Shown one piece after another: positions 43,356-51,680 of a DNA stretch of 64,000 bases. The first letter of the stretch is position 1. Each line of letters starts with the position of its first letter. The position numbers were made by a program, and so were the translations under genes. The DNA lies in assembly GCF_006658505.1 (NCBI RefSeq), contig NZ_VFUZ01000019.1:1-64000 (forward strand). The letters are read 5' to 3'. The notes beneath the pieces are model-generated. The model saw nothing but the letters and a program-made list of their open reading frames with translations. It made no database searches and was not told the DNA's origin. This DNA comes from Mesorhizobium sp. B2-4-15 (GTDB lineage Bacteria; Pseudomonadota; Alphaproteobacteria; Rhizobiales; Rhizobiaceae).

Positions 43356-44017
43356 TGCATTCGCCAACTGTTCATACGCTTGACGGCAAGAAGATCGTCG
43401 TTGCCAGCCACAATGCCGGCAAGCTGCGCGAATTCGCCGATCTGATGGAGCCGTTCGGCTTCGAAGCGAAGTCGGCCAAGGACTATGGCCTGGCCGAGCC
43501 TGACGAAACCGGCACCACCTTCGAGGAGAACGCCTACATCAAGGCGCTGGCCGCCGCAAAGGCGACCGGCCTGCCGGCGCTGTCGGACGATTCTGGCCTC
43601 TGCGTCGACGCGCTCGACGGCGCGCCGGGCGTCTACACCGCAAACTGGGCCGAAACCCCTGAGGGATCTCGCGATTTCGGCATGGCCATGCAGCGCACGG
43701 AAGTGGCGTTGCAGGAAGTCGGCGCGGCCGAGGCGGCACAGCGCACGGGCCGCTTCGTCGCCGTCATTTGTCTGGCCTTTCCTGATGGCGAGGCGGAATA
43801 TTATCGCGGCGAGGTCGAAGGCACGCTGGTCTGGCCGCCGCGCGGCGAGCTCGGCTTCGGCTACGATCCGGTGTTCCTGCCCAATGGCTTCGAGAAAACC
43901 TTTGGCGAGATGAGCGCCGAGGAAAAACACGGCTGGAAGCCTGGCCAGACGACCGCCCTGTCGCACCGCGCCCGGGCTTTCCAGAAATTCGCCCGTGCCA
44001 GGCTGGGCGCGCAATGA
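43355..44017 (+). CDS. rdgB: XTP/dITP pyrophosphatase (RdgB/HAM1)
   Basis: House-cleaning nucleotide pyrophosphatase of 220 residues that hydrolyses dITP and XTP. VVASHNAGKLREFADLMEPF, ETGTTFEENAYIKALAAAKA, ALSDDSGLCVDALDGAPGVY and LGFGYDPVFLP are the family signatures. The ATG at 43355 overlaps the VOC stop. It overlaps hemW by ATGA downstream, so the three genes are coupled. Confidence 0.95.
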   Translation: MHSPTVHTLDGKKIVVASHNAGKLREFADLMEPFGFEAKSAKDYGLAEPDETGTTFEENAYIKALAAAKATGLPALSDDSGLCVDALDGAPGVYTANWAETPEGSRDFGMAMQRTEVALQEVGAAEAAQRTGRFVAVICLAFPDGEAEYYRGEVEGTLVWPPRGELGFGYDPVFLPNGFEKTFGEMSAEEKHGWKPGQTTALSHRARAFQKFARARLGAQ

Positions 44018-45192
44018 TCGGAACCGGCATGAGCATGCCGCTCGACCGGACGCCCGGTTTCGGCGTCTATGTCCACTGGCCGTTCTGCGCGGCCAAATGC
44101 CCCTATTGCGACTTCAACAGCCATGTCCGCCACCAGCCGGTGGATCAGGAGCGCTTCGCCGTCGCCTTCGAGGCGGAGCTGGCAACGATGCGTCAGCGCA
44201 CCGGCTCGCATGAGGTGACCAGCATTTTCCTCGGCGGCGGCACGCCGTCGCTGATGAAGCCCGAGACGGTGGGCAGGGTTCTGGATGCCGTGGCGAAGAA
44301 CTGGACGGTGCCGGAAGGCATCGAGGTGACGCTGGAGGCCAATCCGTCCTCGGTCGAGGCCGAGCGTTTCCGTGGCTACCGCACCGCCGGCGTCAATCGC
44401 GTCTCGCTCGGCGTGCAGGCGCTGAACGACAGGGATTTGCGTTTCCTCGGCCGGCTGCACAATGTCGAGGAAGCACTGCATGCGATCGGCCTGGCCAGAG
44501 AAATCTTTCCGCGCCTGTCCTTCGACCTGATCTATGCCCGGCCCGGACAGACGCCGGAGGCTTGGGCATACGAGCTCGAACAAGCGATCGGCCATGCCGC
44601 CGACCATCTGTCGCTCTATCAATTGACCATCGAGGAAGGCACGCCCTTCCACGCGCTGCACGCGGCGAAGAAATTCATCATTCCCGACAACGACCATGCC
44701 GCCGATCTCTACGCGTTGACGCAGGAGATCACCACGGCGCATGGTTTGCCCGCCTACGAGATTTCCAACCACGCTCGGCCGGGCGCCGAAAGCCGGCATA
44801 ATCTGACCTACTGGCGCTATGGCGAATATGTCGGCGTCGGCCCCGGAGCGCATGGCCGCTTCGTCGAGAATGGCCGCCGGATCGTGACCATCGCCGAAAG
44901 GATGCCGGAAACCTGGGCCAATCTGGTCGAGGCCAAGGGCCATGGCGTCACCGGGGGCGAGGTGCTGACCCGCTCGGAAGAGGCCGACGAATTCCTGCTG
45001 ATGGGGCTGAGGCTCGCCGAAGGCATCGACCTGTCGCGCTACGAGGCGTTCTCCGGGCGCGGCCTGTCGAGCGCGCGGCTGTCGGTGCTGCAGGGCGAGG
45101 GGCTGGTGGCGCCGATCGGCAATTCCCGGCTGCGCGCCACGCCGGCCGGCATGATCGTGCTGGATGCCGTGGTGGCCGATCTGGCGCGGTAG
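44014..45192 (+). CDS. hemW: Radical SAM heme chaperone HemW
   Basis: Radical SAM protein of 392 residues related to oxygen-independent coproporphyrinogen oxidase. The [4Fe-4S] motif C-x3-C-x2-C is at Cys25, Cys29 and Cys32 (FCAAKCPYC). Further marks are FLGGGTPSLM, VTLEANPSS and RVSLGVQALND. HemW family members bind heme and deliver it to respiratory enzymes rather than acting as HemN; these were formerly annotated as HemN-like. It overlaps rdgB by ATGA. Confidence 0.93.
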   Translation: MIGTGMSMPLDRTPGFGVYVHWPFCAAKCPYCDFNSHVRHQPVDQERFAVAFEAELATMRQRTGSHEVTSIFLGGGTPSLMKPETVGRVLDAVAKNWTVPEGIEVTLEANPSSVEAERFRGYRTAGVNRVSLGVQALNDRDLRFLGRLHNVEEALHAIGLAREIFPRLSFDLIYARPGQTPEAWAYELEQAIGHAADHLSLYQLTIEEGTPFHALHAAKKFIIPDNDHAADLYALTQEITTAHGLPAYEISNHARPGAESRHNLTYWRYGEYVGVGPGAHGRFVENGRRIVTIAERMPETWANLVEAKGHGVTGGEVLTRSEEADEFLLMGLRLAEGIDLSRYEAFSGRGLSSARLSVLQGEGLVAPIGNSRLRATPAGMIVLDAVVADLAR

Positions 45193-45197
45193 GACAT

Positions 45198-45234
45198 GAT
45201 CCCGAAAAGTGGGAACCGGTTTTCGGACAAGATC
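45198..45234. repeat. Short dyad repeat, AAAAGTG/GGTTTTC class
   Basis: GATCCCGAAAAGTGGGAACC then GGTTTTCGGACAAGATC form an imperfect inverted repeat starting and ending in GATC. It belongs to a class of about 40-45 bases seen also at 47630-47668, 51681-51725 and 60417-60484. It begins 5 bases after the hemW stop. Confidence 0.75.
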
Positions 45235-45247
45235 AGAGAATGTCCCG

Positions 45248-45571
45248 GTGAAGAACGTCCTCTTCGTCTGCAGCCAAAATCGCCTGCGCAGCCCGACCGC
45301 CGAGCAGGTGTTTTCCAAGCGCGGGGATATCGAGGTTGAATCGGCGGGCACCAATCACGATGCCGATACGCCGCTGACGCATGAACTCGTCGCATGGGCC
45401 GATATCATCTTCGTCATGGAAAAGGCGCACCGCGCCAAGTTGCAGAAGAAATTCAAGTCCAGCCTGAAGAAGGCCAGGGTCATCTGCCTCGACATCCCGG
45501 ACAATTATGAATTCATGGATCCGGAGCTGGTGCGGATTCTGGAGGGCAAGGTGCCGCGGTATCTCGGCTGA
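45248..45571 (+). CDS. Low-molecular-weight protein-tyrosine-phosphatase-like protein
   Basis: Short protein of 107 residues. The N-terminus KNVLFVCSQNRLRSPTAEQV has the phosphatase C-x5-R-S loop (Cys-Ser-Gln-Asn-Arg-Leu-Arg-Ser), but without the usual Gly-Asn. The candidate catalytic Asp lies in CLDIPDNYEFMD. It is about 40 residues shorter than classical LMW-PTPs. The GTG at 45248 gives the expected start; a longer frame from 45209 overlaps a repeat. The physiological target is unknown. Confidence 0.8.
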   Translation: MKNVLFVCSQNRLRSPTAEQVFSKRGDIEVESAGTNHDADTPLTHELVAWADIIFVMEKAHRAKLQKKFKSSLKKARVICLDIPDNYEFMDPELVRILEGKVPRYLG

Positions 45572-45600
45572 AGAAATGGGGCGGCCGATCATAGGTGTCT

Positions 45601-45759
45601 TCGTCATCCTCGGGCTTGACCCGAGGATCCATGCCGCGACCCTTGTCGAGGGATGCGACGGGCCAGATTTCTGCACCGTTGCAACGCATTGATGTCATGG
45701 CATGGATCCCAGGGTCTGCGCCGCGTCGCTGCGCTCCTTGCTTCGCCCTAGGACGACGA
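45601..45759. repeat. Palindromic intergenic repeat
   Basis: The ends TCGTCATCCTCGGG (45601-45614) and CCCTAGGACGACGA (45746-45759) are imperfect inverted repeats. Internal pairs include CCTCGGG-CTTGA-CCCGAGG and GGATCCATGCC / GGCATGGATCC. This is a typical rhizobial intergenic hairpin element of about 160 bases. No gene is supported inside it. Confidence 0.75.
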
Positions 45760-45797
45760 AGTTAGGCGGTCTTCGCGCTCACCGCGAAGGTTATTCA

Positions 45798-45914
45798 GGC
45801 GTCGTGCTTGTGGCGGTGTTTGGCGCGCTCTTTTTCGGCGTGCGACTCCCCAGCGCGAACCGGCTTGGCGTCGGCCTTGTCGCGGCGGGCGCGGTGCTGG
45901 TCGCCTATCGGATG
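45798..45914 (+). pseudogene. Remnant of a DMT/EamA transporter C-terminus
   Basis: A short plus-strand stretch reads GVVLVAVFGALFFGVRLPSA then NRLGVGLVAAGAVLVAY. This is the usual end of an EamA-family drug/metabolite transporter (V-x-A-x-LFLGE-x-L...G-x-x-LI-AG). Only the last two helices remain; the frame upstream is repeat sequence and downstream has no homology. The DMT Glu is replaced by Val. A decayed gene end is the best explanation. Confidence 0.5.
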
Positions 45915-45990
45915 CGGGGGCACGCCCTCTCTGGCGCTTTTCGTTTCAAGACGGGTGATGAAAATATCGAAGCGATTGGGCATCGTTCGG

Positions 45991-46176
45991 TCAGTGCTCC
46001 GTCGTGCTGTCTGGTTTGTCGTTGGAATGCCTGGCGTCTGTCGGCAAGGCCCCGGCGGCCCGCTTGCTCAGGCTGGCTTCGTCTTCGGCAGGCAGGCGCT
46101 TGTCCCTGGTCGGGGAGGCGCTTTTGCGGCCGGCATAGTAGGGCGCGAAAACGTCCTGTATCATCAGGCAATCCAT
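45991..46176 (-). CDS. Small hypothetical protein
   Basis: Possible 61-residue polar protein (MDCLMIQDVFAPYYAGRKSA...), rich in Lys, Ser and Asp. GGGAGG lies 5 bases before the ATG, the best argument for translation. No family, membrane segment or signal is recognised. It lies alone in a gene-poor stretch of about 770 bases between the phosphatase-like gene and rsmI. Confidence 0.5.
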   Translation of the reverse strand: MDCLMIQDVFAPYYAGRKSASPTRDKRLPAEDEASLSKRAAGALPTDARHSNDKPDSTTEH

Positions 46177-46345
46177 CCTGTCCTCCCTTGGGAATCAGGG
46201 GCTAAATCCGCCAAATCCGGTTTCGTTCCCTACTGTGGCGAAGGAATGGCGGCTACCTTACATCGACGTGAGTTTTGCAAGCCCGCGCCAGCCATGCCAA
46301 GTATGATTTTGGCAGGCCAAACAGGGCTGAACGGAGACGGCATCA

Positions 46346-47251
46346 TTGACTGGCGAGATGGGCAAGCGCAGCTATGTGGTCGGGCAGACCGAGATCGCGG
46401 CCCGTCCGCTCGAGCCGGCGCTCTATCTGGTGGCGACGCCGATCGGCAACCTTGCCGACATCACGCTGCGCGCGCTGGAGACGCTGGCCGCCGCCGACAT
46501 CATCGCCTGCGAGGACACGCGGGTGTCGCGCGTGCTGCTCGACCGTTACGGCATTCGCCGCCGCACCACCGCCTATCACGAGCACAATGCCGGCGAGGCC
46601 GGGCCGAAGCTGATCGCAGCCCTTGAGAGCGGCCAGAGCGTCGCGCTGATTTCCGACGCCGGCACGCCGCTCGTTTCCGACCCCGGCTACAGACTGGTCG
46701 GCCAGGCGCTCGACCATGGCATCCGCGTCGTGCCGATCCCCGGTCCGTCCGCGCCGCTTGCAGCACTCACGGCATCCGGCCTGCCATCGGATGCCTTCCT
46801 GTTCGCCGGCTTCCTGCCGGTGAAATCAGGGCAGCGGCTGACGCGGCTGGAAGCGCTGAGGGCCGTGCCGGCGACGCTGATCTTCTTCGAATCGCCGCGC
46901 CGGCTGGCCGAGTCGCTCGGCGCCATGGCCGAAGCGCTTGGCGGCGAACGCAAAGCCGCGATTGGCCGGGAATTGACCAAGACTTTCGAGGAAATGCGCA
47001 TCGGCACGCTGAGGGCGCTGGCCGATCACTACGCGGCGGCCGACACGCCGAAGGGCGAGATCGTCGTCTGCGTCGGCCCCGCCGAGGCCAAGGCTGACGA
47101 GCCCGAGGACATCGACCGCCTGCTGCTCTCGCTCGCCGCCGAAATGCCGGCCTCAAAGGCCGCGGCGGAAGCCGCGAAGATGACCGGCGGCCAGAAACAG
47201 ATGCTCTACCGGCGGCTGCTGGAGCTTAGGGATGCCCATGCCGATGGCTGA
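46346..47251 (+). CDS. rsmI: 16S rRNA 2'-O-ribose C1402 methyltransferase
   Basis: SAM-dependent methyltransferase of 301 residues. YLVATPIGNLADITLRALET, CEDTRVSRVLLDRYGI, ALISDAGTPLVSDPGYRLV and FEMRIGTL-like segments identify RsmI (tetrapyrrole methylase fold). A TTG at 46346 has GGAG 8 bases upstream; an ATG 4 codons later lacks one. It overlaps yraN by 20 bases, a common rsmI-yraN order. Confidence 0.95.
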   Translation: MTGEMGKRSYVVGQTEIAARPLEPALYLVATPIGNLADITLRALETLAAADIIACEDTRVSRVLLDRYGIRRRTTAYHEHNAGEAGPKLIAALESGQSVALISDAGTPLVSDPGYRLVGQALDHGIRVVPIPGPSAPLAALTASGLPSDAFLFAGFLPVKSGQRLTRLEALRAVPATLIFFESPRRLAESLGAMAEALGGERKAAIGRELTKTFEEMRIGTLRALADHYAAADTPKGEIVVCVGPAEAKADEPEDIDRLLLSLAAEMPASKAAAEAAKMTGGQKQMLYRRLLELRDAHADG

Positions 47252-47621
47252 GCGCCCGAGCGCCAGCCGCCAGAAAGCCTATCGGCGCGGCCATCGCGGC
47301 GAATGGCTGGCGGCCGCCGCCCTGCTGCTGAAGGGCTACAGGATCCTGGCGCGCCGCCATCGCACCCGCTTCGGCGAGATCGACCTGATCGCGCGGCGCG
47401 GCGACCTGGTGCTGTTCGTAGAGGTCAAGGCCCGCCGCACGCTGATGGAAGCCATGGAGGCGATCGGCCATGAATCGGAGCGCCGCATCGAGGCGGCCGC
47501 CGACATCTGGCTCTCGCGCCAGTCCGACTATGGCAGGCTGTCGATGCGCTTCGACATGGTCGCGGTGCTGCCTTGGCGCTGGCCGGTGCATGTCGAGAAC
47601 GCGTTTTATGGGCGGAATTGA
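47232..47621 (+). CDS. YraN-family (UPF0102) nuclease-like protein
   Basis: Protein of 129 residues with a restriction-endonuclease-like fold. RRGHRGEWLAAAALLLKGYR and FGEIDLIARRGDLVLFVEVK carry the E...D...E-x-K residues of that fold. The activity of the family in vivo is not settled. The ATG at 47232 has GGAG 7 bases upstream, inside the 3' end of rsmI. Two more in-frame ATGs follow (MPMPMAERP). Confidence 0.9.
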   Translation: MPMPMAERPSASRQKAYRRGHRGEWLAAAALLLKGYRILARRHRTRFGEIDLIARRGDLVLFVEVKARRTLMEAMEAIGHESERRIEAAADIWLSRQSDYGRLSMRFDMVAVLPWRWPVHVENAFYGRN

Positions 47622-47629
47622 GGGCCATC

Positions 47630-47668
47630 CAGGAAAAGTGCGTAGCGGTTTTCCGTCCGGGATTGCGT
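47630..47668. repeat. Short dyad repeat, AAAAGTG/GGTTTTC class
   Basis: CCAGGAAAAGTGCGTAGCGG then TTTTCCGTCCGGGATTGCG closely matches the perfect example at 51681-51725. It begins 8 bases after the yraN stop. Confidence 0.7.
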
Positions 47669-47699
47669 CAAAACAAACAGTTAGAGGGAGCCACCTACG

Positions 47700-47796
47700 A
47701 GCGTTGCTCGCCCTTCGCTGGCTCAGGGCGTTCGTCGCTCAGGAAGCCAAGCAATTGGCTTCCTGTCCGCTTCGCGGATCGCTCCTCACCCCCAGA
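47700..47796. repeat. Palindromic repeat containing the uppP stop codon
   Basis: The core hairpin AGGAAGCCAA-GCAA-TTGGCTTCCT (47741-47764) has a 10-bp perfect stem. The stretch as a whole is an inverted copy of the inner part of the repeat at 42831-42910, sharing GGGGTGAGGAG, GTCCGC-type and CGCCC segments. Its right end covers the last codons and stop (47786-47788) of the uppP gene, which runs into it from the right. Confidence 0.75.
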
Positions 47797-48592
47797 TCAT
47801 CAACGCCAGCAGCCCGACGATGCCCACCACCAGCCGCCACCAGCCGAACAGCGAATAGCCGTTGCGCGAAACGTAATCGAGCAGGAAGCGCACCACGAAC
47901 AGCGCCGTGACGAAGGCGGCGACGAAGCCGATGGCGATGATAGGCAGGTCGGCTGACGACAGCACGTTGCGGTTCTTGAACAGGTCGAAGGCGAAGGCAC
48001 CGACCATGGTCGGAATGGCGAGGAAGAAAGAAAACTCCGCCGCCGCCCGCTTGTCGACGCCCAGGAGCAGCGCGCCGACGATGGTCGAACCCGAGCGCGA
48101 GGTGCCCGGGATCAGCGACAGGCACTGGAACAACCCGATCTGCAGGTAAAGCCGGGTCGGGAAGCGTTCGACGTCGCGATAGACCGGTTTGAGATTCATG
48201 CGGTCGACGGCCAAAAGGATGACGCCGCCGATGATCAGCATGATGCAGATCAGCCTCGGCGATTCGAACAGCACCGTCTTGATGAAATCGTGCGCCAGCG
48301 CGCCGATGATCGCGGCCGGCAGGAAGGCGATGAGGATGCCGATGACGAAATGCCGCGTCAGCCGGTCATGCGGCAGGTCGAGCAGCATCTGCCACAGGCG
48401 CCGGAAATAGACGCTGAGGATGGCCAGGATGGCACCGAGCTGGATCAGGATCTCGAAGGCCTTGCCGGTGGAATTGAAACCGAGGAAATGCCCCGCGAGC
48501 AGGATATGGCCGGTCGAGGACACCGGAATGAATTCGGTCAACCCTTCCAGCAGGCCGAGCAGCAGGGCTTCGACGATGGTCTGGCTTTCCAT
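47786..48592 (-). CDS. uppP: Undecaprenyl-diphosphatase (BacA/UppP)
   Basis: Integral membrane phosphatase of 268 residues that recycles the undecaprenyl carrier lipid for peptidoglycan and confers bacitracin tolerance. Signature regions are LLEGLTEFIPVSSTGHILLA near the N-terminus and LIPGTSRSGSTIVGALLLG. The ATG at 48592 (MESQTIVEALLLG) has GAGGT upstream; the open extension to 48643 is not needed. The 3' end lies inside a dispersed repeat. Confidence 0.95.
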   Translation of the reverse strand: MESQTIVEALLLGLLEGLTEFIPVSSTGHILLAGHFLGFNSTGKAFEILIQLGAILAILSVYFRRLWQMLLDLPHDRLTRHFVIGILIAFLPAAIIGALAHDFIKTVLFESPRLICIMLIIGGVILLAVDRMNLKPVYRDVERFPTRLYLQIGLFQCLSLIPGTSRSGSTIVGALLLGVDKRAAAEFSFFLAIPTMVGAFAFDLFKNRNVLSSADLPIIAIGFVAAFVTALFVVRFLLDYVSRNGYSLFGWWRLVVGIVGLLALMIWG

Positions 48593-48754
48593 TTCTACCT
48601 CGGCATTGGGGAAGACGGCGAGAGAACAGGGCTTGCTTGTCATGGCGCCGAAGTCCCCCTATAGGTCGCAGCACCGTGACGGCCCGAATTGCGGGCCGCC
48701 AAGACTTACCGGCGCAGCCGGCGATTCGCCAGTGCGCCCTATCATCGCGGAACC

Positions 48755-49447
48755 ATGCTGACGCTTTTCCACCATCCCATGTTCGCAACCTGCCGCTTTG
48801 TCCGCCTCGCCTTCGGCGAGTACGGCGAGGAGCTGGCGTTGATCGAGGAAAAGCCTTGGACGCGGCGCAAGGAGTTTTTGGCGCTGAACCCGGCCGGCAC
48901 CTTGCCGATCCTGCTGGCCGAAGGCGACGTGCCGATCGTCGGCGCGACGGTGATCTCGGAATATCTCGATGAGACGCGCGGCGTCCTCAAGCGCGACAAG
49001 CGGCTGTTTGCCGAGGACCCGATGCAGCGCGCCGAAATCCGCCGGCTGATCGACTGGTACCTGAACAAGGCCGAAAGCGAGATCACCCGGCATCTGGTGC
49101 GCGAGCGCGTGCTGAAGCCGATCATGCCGGAAACGGCGGGCGGCGGGTCACCGGATTCGGGCGCGATCCGTGCGGCGCGCGCCAACATCCGCCAGCACAT
49201 GAAATACACCAACTGGCTGGCCGGGACCCGCCATTGGCTGGCCGGCGGCAGGGTCACCTATGCCGATCTCGCGGCGGCCGCGACGCTTTCGGTGCTCGAC
49301 TATCTCGGCGAGATCGACTGGCGCGAACACGCCGCGGCGCGCGAATGGTATACGCGCGTGAAGTCGCGGCCCTCCTTCCGGCCGCTCCTGACCGATCGCG
49401 TGCGCGGCCTGTCACCGGTGTCGCATTATGCGGACCTCGATTTCTAG
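48755..49447 (+). CDS. fzlA: FtsZ-binding GST-like protein FzlA
   Basis: Glutathione-S-transferase-fold protein of 230 residues. MLTLFHHPMFATCRFVRLAF begins the thioredoxin-like domain. RRKEFLALNPAGTLPILLAE and the C-terminal WLAGGRVTYADLAAAATLS and SFRPLLTDRVRGLSPVSHYA fit, from memory, FzlA of alphaproteobacteria, which binds and curves FtsZ filaments and is essential for division in Caulobacter. It overlaps queG by 20 bases. A generic GST is the alternative. Confidence 0.75.
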   Translation: MLTLFHHPMFATCRFVRLAFGEYGEELALIEEKPWTRRKEFLALNPAGTLPILLAEGDVPIVGATVISEYLDETRGVLKRDKRLFAEDPMQRAEIRRLIDWYLNKAESEITRHLVRERVLKPIMPETAGGGSPDSGAIRAARANIRQHMKYTNWLAGTRHWLAGGRVTYADLAAAATLSVLDYLGEIDWREHAAAREWYTRVKSRPSFRPLLTDRVRGLSPVSHYADLDF

Positions 49448-50582
49448 GAAAGAACCCCTGCGTGCGCTGATCGACCGCGAGGCGCGGCGCGCCGGCTTCG
49501 ATGCCGTCGCGGTCACCACTCCAAATGCCATCCCGCTGGCGCCAGCACGCCTTGCCGAGTTCGTCGCGGACGGTTTTCACGGCTCGATGAATTGGATCGC
49601 CGAGACTTTGCAACGGCGCAGCGAGCCTTCGACGCTTTGGCCCGAAGTGCGCTCGATCATCGTGCTGGCGATGAATTACGGCCCGGATCATGATCCGCGC
49701 GACGTGCTGGCCAAGCGCGATCGGGGCGCCATCTCCGTCTATGCCAGGAACCGCGACTATCACGAGGTGATGAAGGGCCGGCTGAAGGAAATCGCTGGGA
49801 AGATCGTGGCGCGCGCCGGCGGCGACGTGAAGGTCTTCGTCGACACCGCGCCGGTCATGGAAAAGCCGCTGGCGGAGGCCGCCGGGCTCGGCTGGCAGGG
49901 CAAGCACACCAATCTGGTCAGCCGCCAACACGGCTCCTGGCTATTCCTTGGCACCATCTTCACCACGGCCGAACTCGCACCGGACCGGGCTGAAACAGAC
50001 CATTGCGGCTCCTGCCGCGCCTGCCTCGACGCCTGCCCGACCGACGCCTTCCCGGCGCCCTACCGGCTCGATGCGCGGCGCTGCATCTCCTATCTCACCA
50101 TCGAGAACAAGGGGCCGATCCCGCACGAATTCCGCGAGGCGATCGGCAACCGCATCTATGGCTGCGACGACTGCCTCGCCGCTTGCCCGTGGAACAAGTT
50201 CGCCCGCGCGGCTTCGGAGGCCAAGCTCGCCGCCCGCGACGATCTGCGCGAGCCGCCGCTCGCCGAACTGCTCGAACTGGACGATGCGGCGTTCCGCGCC
50301 TTCTTCTCCGGTTCTCCGGTAAAGCGCATCGGCCGCGACCGGTTCGTCCGCAACGTGCTGATCGCCGCCGGCAATTCAGGTGAGGCCGCACTTGCCGGCC
50401 CCGTGCGCGCGCTGCTCGGCGATGCCTCGCCACTGGTGCGGGGCGCGGCAATATGGGCGCTGGCGCGGCTTGTCTCCGAGGCCGAATATTCCGAGCGGGC
50501 CGCAACCGGCCTGAAGACGGAAAGCGATGGCGCCGTGCGCGACGAATGGCGTCTGGCGCGGCCACACGGGACTCAGGCATGA
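49428..50582 (+). CDS. queG: Epoxyqueuosine reductase
   Basis: Cobalamin-dependent Fe-S enzyme of 384 residues performing the last step of queuosine synthesis in tRNA. Two [4Fe-4S] clusters are bound by CGSCRACLDACPTDAF (near residue 192) and CDDCLAACPWNKF (near residue 246). AVTTPNAIPLAP and the C-terminal HEAT-like repeat region (VRGAAIWALARLVSEAEY) also fit. It overlaps both the upstream fzlA (20 bases) and the downstream epimerase gene (ATGA). Confidence 0.95.
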   Translation: MRTSISRKEPLRALIDREARRAGFDAVAVTTPNAIPLAPARLAEFVADGFHGSMNWIAETLQRRSEPSTLWPEVRSIIVLAMNYGPDHDPRDVLAKRDRGAISVYARNRDYHEVMKGRLKEIAGKIVARAGGDVKVFVDTAPVMEKPLAEAAGLGWQGKHTNLVSRQHGSWLFLGTIFTTAELAPDRAETDHCGSCRACLDACPTDAFPAPYRLDARRCISYLTIENKGPIPHEFREAIGNRIYGCDDCLAACPWNKFARAASEAKLAARDDLREPPLAELLELDDAAFRAFFSGSPVKRIGRDRFVRNVLIAAGNSGEAALAGPVRALLGDASPLVRGAAIWALARLVSEAEYSERAATGLKTESDGAVRDEWRLARPHGTQA

Positions 50583-51679
50583 GCGAACAGCGGATCTTCA
50601 TCTTTGGCGCCGGCTATTCGGGCAAGGCTTTTGCCCGCGCCGGCACGCAAGGGTTGCGCCCTACGAATACCCCCACCCCTAACCCCTCCCAACAAGGGGG
50701 AGGGGGATTTCTGTCGGTGCCGACCTCAGACTCGCCTGACCTTATGGAAAATTGCGCGCGGCAGCATTCCCTCCCCCTTGTGGGGAGGGTTAGGGTGGGG
50801 GTCCCAGTTCGTAAGAATCTTGTTTCCGATGACCCAAGCGCCGACACCGGGACAGCCACGATTATCGGCACGACGCGCTCGGCCGATAAATTCGAAGCGC
50901 TGCGCCAGGCCGGCATCGTCCCGCTGTTGTTCGATGGCGTCTTGACCGCTGAAATCGCAGAGGCGCTGGAGAAAACCACGCATCTGGTGATTTCGATCGC
51001 GCCGGAAGCGGACGGCGATCCCATATTGAAAGCCGCCCGCGTGGCAATCGCCCGAATGCCCGCGCTGCAATGGATCGGCTATCTCTCCACGGTCGGCGTC
51101 TATGGCGATCATGGCGGGGCCTGGGTCGATGAAACGGCAGCCTGCCGCCCGGTATCGAAGCGCTCGGTGATGCGGGTGGCGGCCGAGCAGGACTGGCTGC
51201 AACTGGGCAAGGAGATCAGTCGGCCCGTTGCGATCCTGCGACTGTCCGGCATTTATGGCCCGGGCCGCAACGCGCTGGTCAACCTGGAAAACGGCACCGC
51301 CAGGCGGCTGGTCAAGCCGGACCAGGTGTTCAACCGCATCCATTGCGACGACATTGCCGGCGCGCTGTGGCAGCTGATCGAAGCCGGCAAAGGGGGCATC
51401 TTCAACGTCACCGACGACCTGCCGGCGCCGCCGCAGGATGTCGTCGCCTATGCTGCTTCGCTGATGGGTATCGAGCCGCCGCCCGAAATTCCCTTCGAGA
51501 CCGCCCAACTTTCGCCCATGGCGCGGTCCTTCTATGGCGAGAACAAGCGCGTCGCCAATGCGGCGATCAAGGCGGCTGGCTACCGCTTTCGTTTTCCCGA
51601 TTACCGCGCCGCCTTCGACCATATGTGGGCAAGCGGCGACTGGCGCGACGGCGAGCCGCGCAGCCTGATGAAGGGCTAG
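50579..51679 (+). CDS. NAD(P)-dependent epimerase/SDR-like protein with in-frame repeat insertion
   Basis: Rossmann-fold protein of 366 residues. The nucleotide loop is FIFGAGYSGKAFA (residues 7-19). The expected continuation of the fold (GTTRSADKFEALRQAGI) comes only after about 70 further residues. The intervening DNA is a palindromic repeat (50669-50802) read through in frame as a Pro/Gly-rich insert (TNTPTPNPSQQGGGGF...). The rest is normal: WIGYLSTVGVYGDHGGAWVD, ILRLSGIYGPGRN and RIHCDDIAGALWQLI. Without the insert the protein would be about 300 residues, as expected. Whether the enlarged protein is functional is unknown. It overlaps the queG stop (ATGA). Confidence 0.9.
   Translation: MSEQRIFIFGAGYSGKAFARAGTQGLRPTNTPTPNPSQQGGGGFLSVPTSDSPDLMENCARQHSLPLVGRVRVGVPVRKNLVSDDPSADTGTATIIGTTRSADKFEALRQAGIVPLLFDGVLTAEIAEALEKTTHLVISIAPEADGDPILKAARVAIARMPALQWIGYLSTVGVYGDHGGAWVDETAACRPVSKRSVMRVAAEQDWLQLGKEISRPVAILRLSGIYGPGRNALVNLENGTARRLVKPDQVFNRIHCDDIAGALWQLIEAGKGGIFNVTDDLPAPPQDVVAYAASLMGIEPPPEIPFETAQLSPMARSFYGENKRVANAAIKAAGYRFRFPDYRAAFDHMWASGDWRDGEPRSLMKG
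50669..50802. repeat. Palindromic repeat inserted inside a coding region
   Basis: The left arm (50669-50705, ACCCCCACCCCTAACCCCTC...AACAAGGGGGAGGGGG) and right arm (50769-50802, CCCTCCCCCTTGTGGGGAGG then GTTAGGGTGGGGGT) are nearly perfect reverse complements around a 63-base centre. Each arm can also fold on itself (CCCTCCCC-ACAA-GGGGGAGGG). No stop codon occurs in the epimerase frame, so it is translated. Confidence 0.9.
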
Positions 51680-51680
51680 G

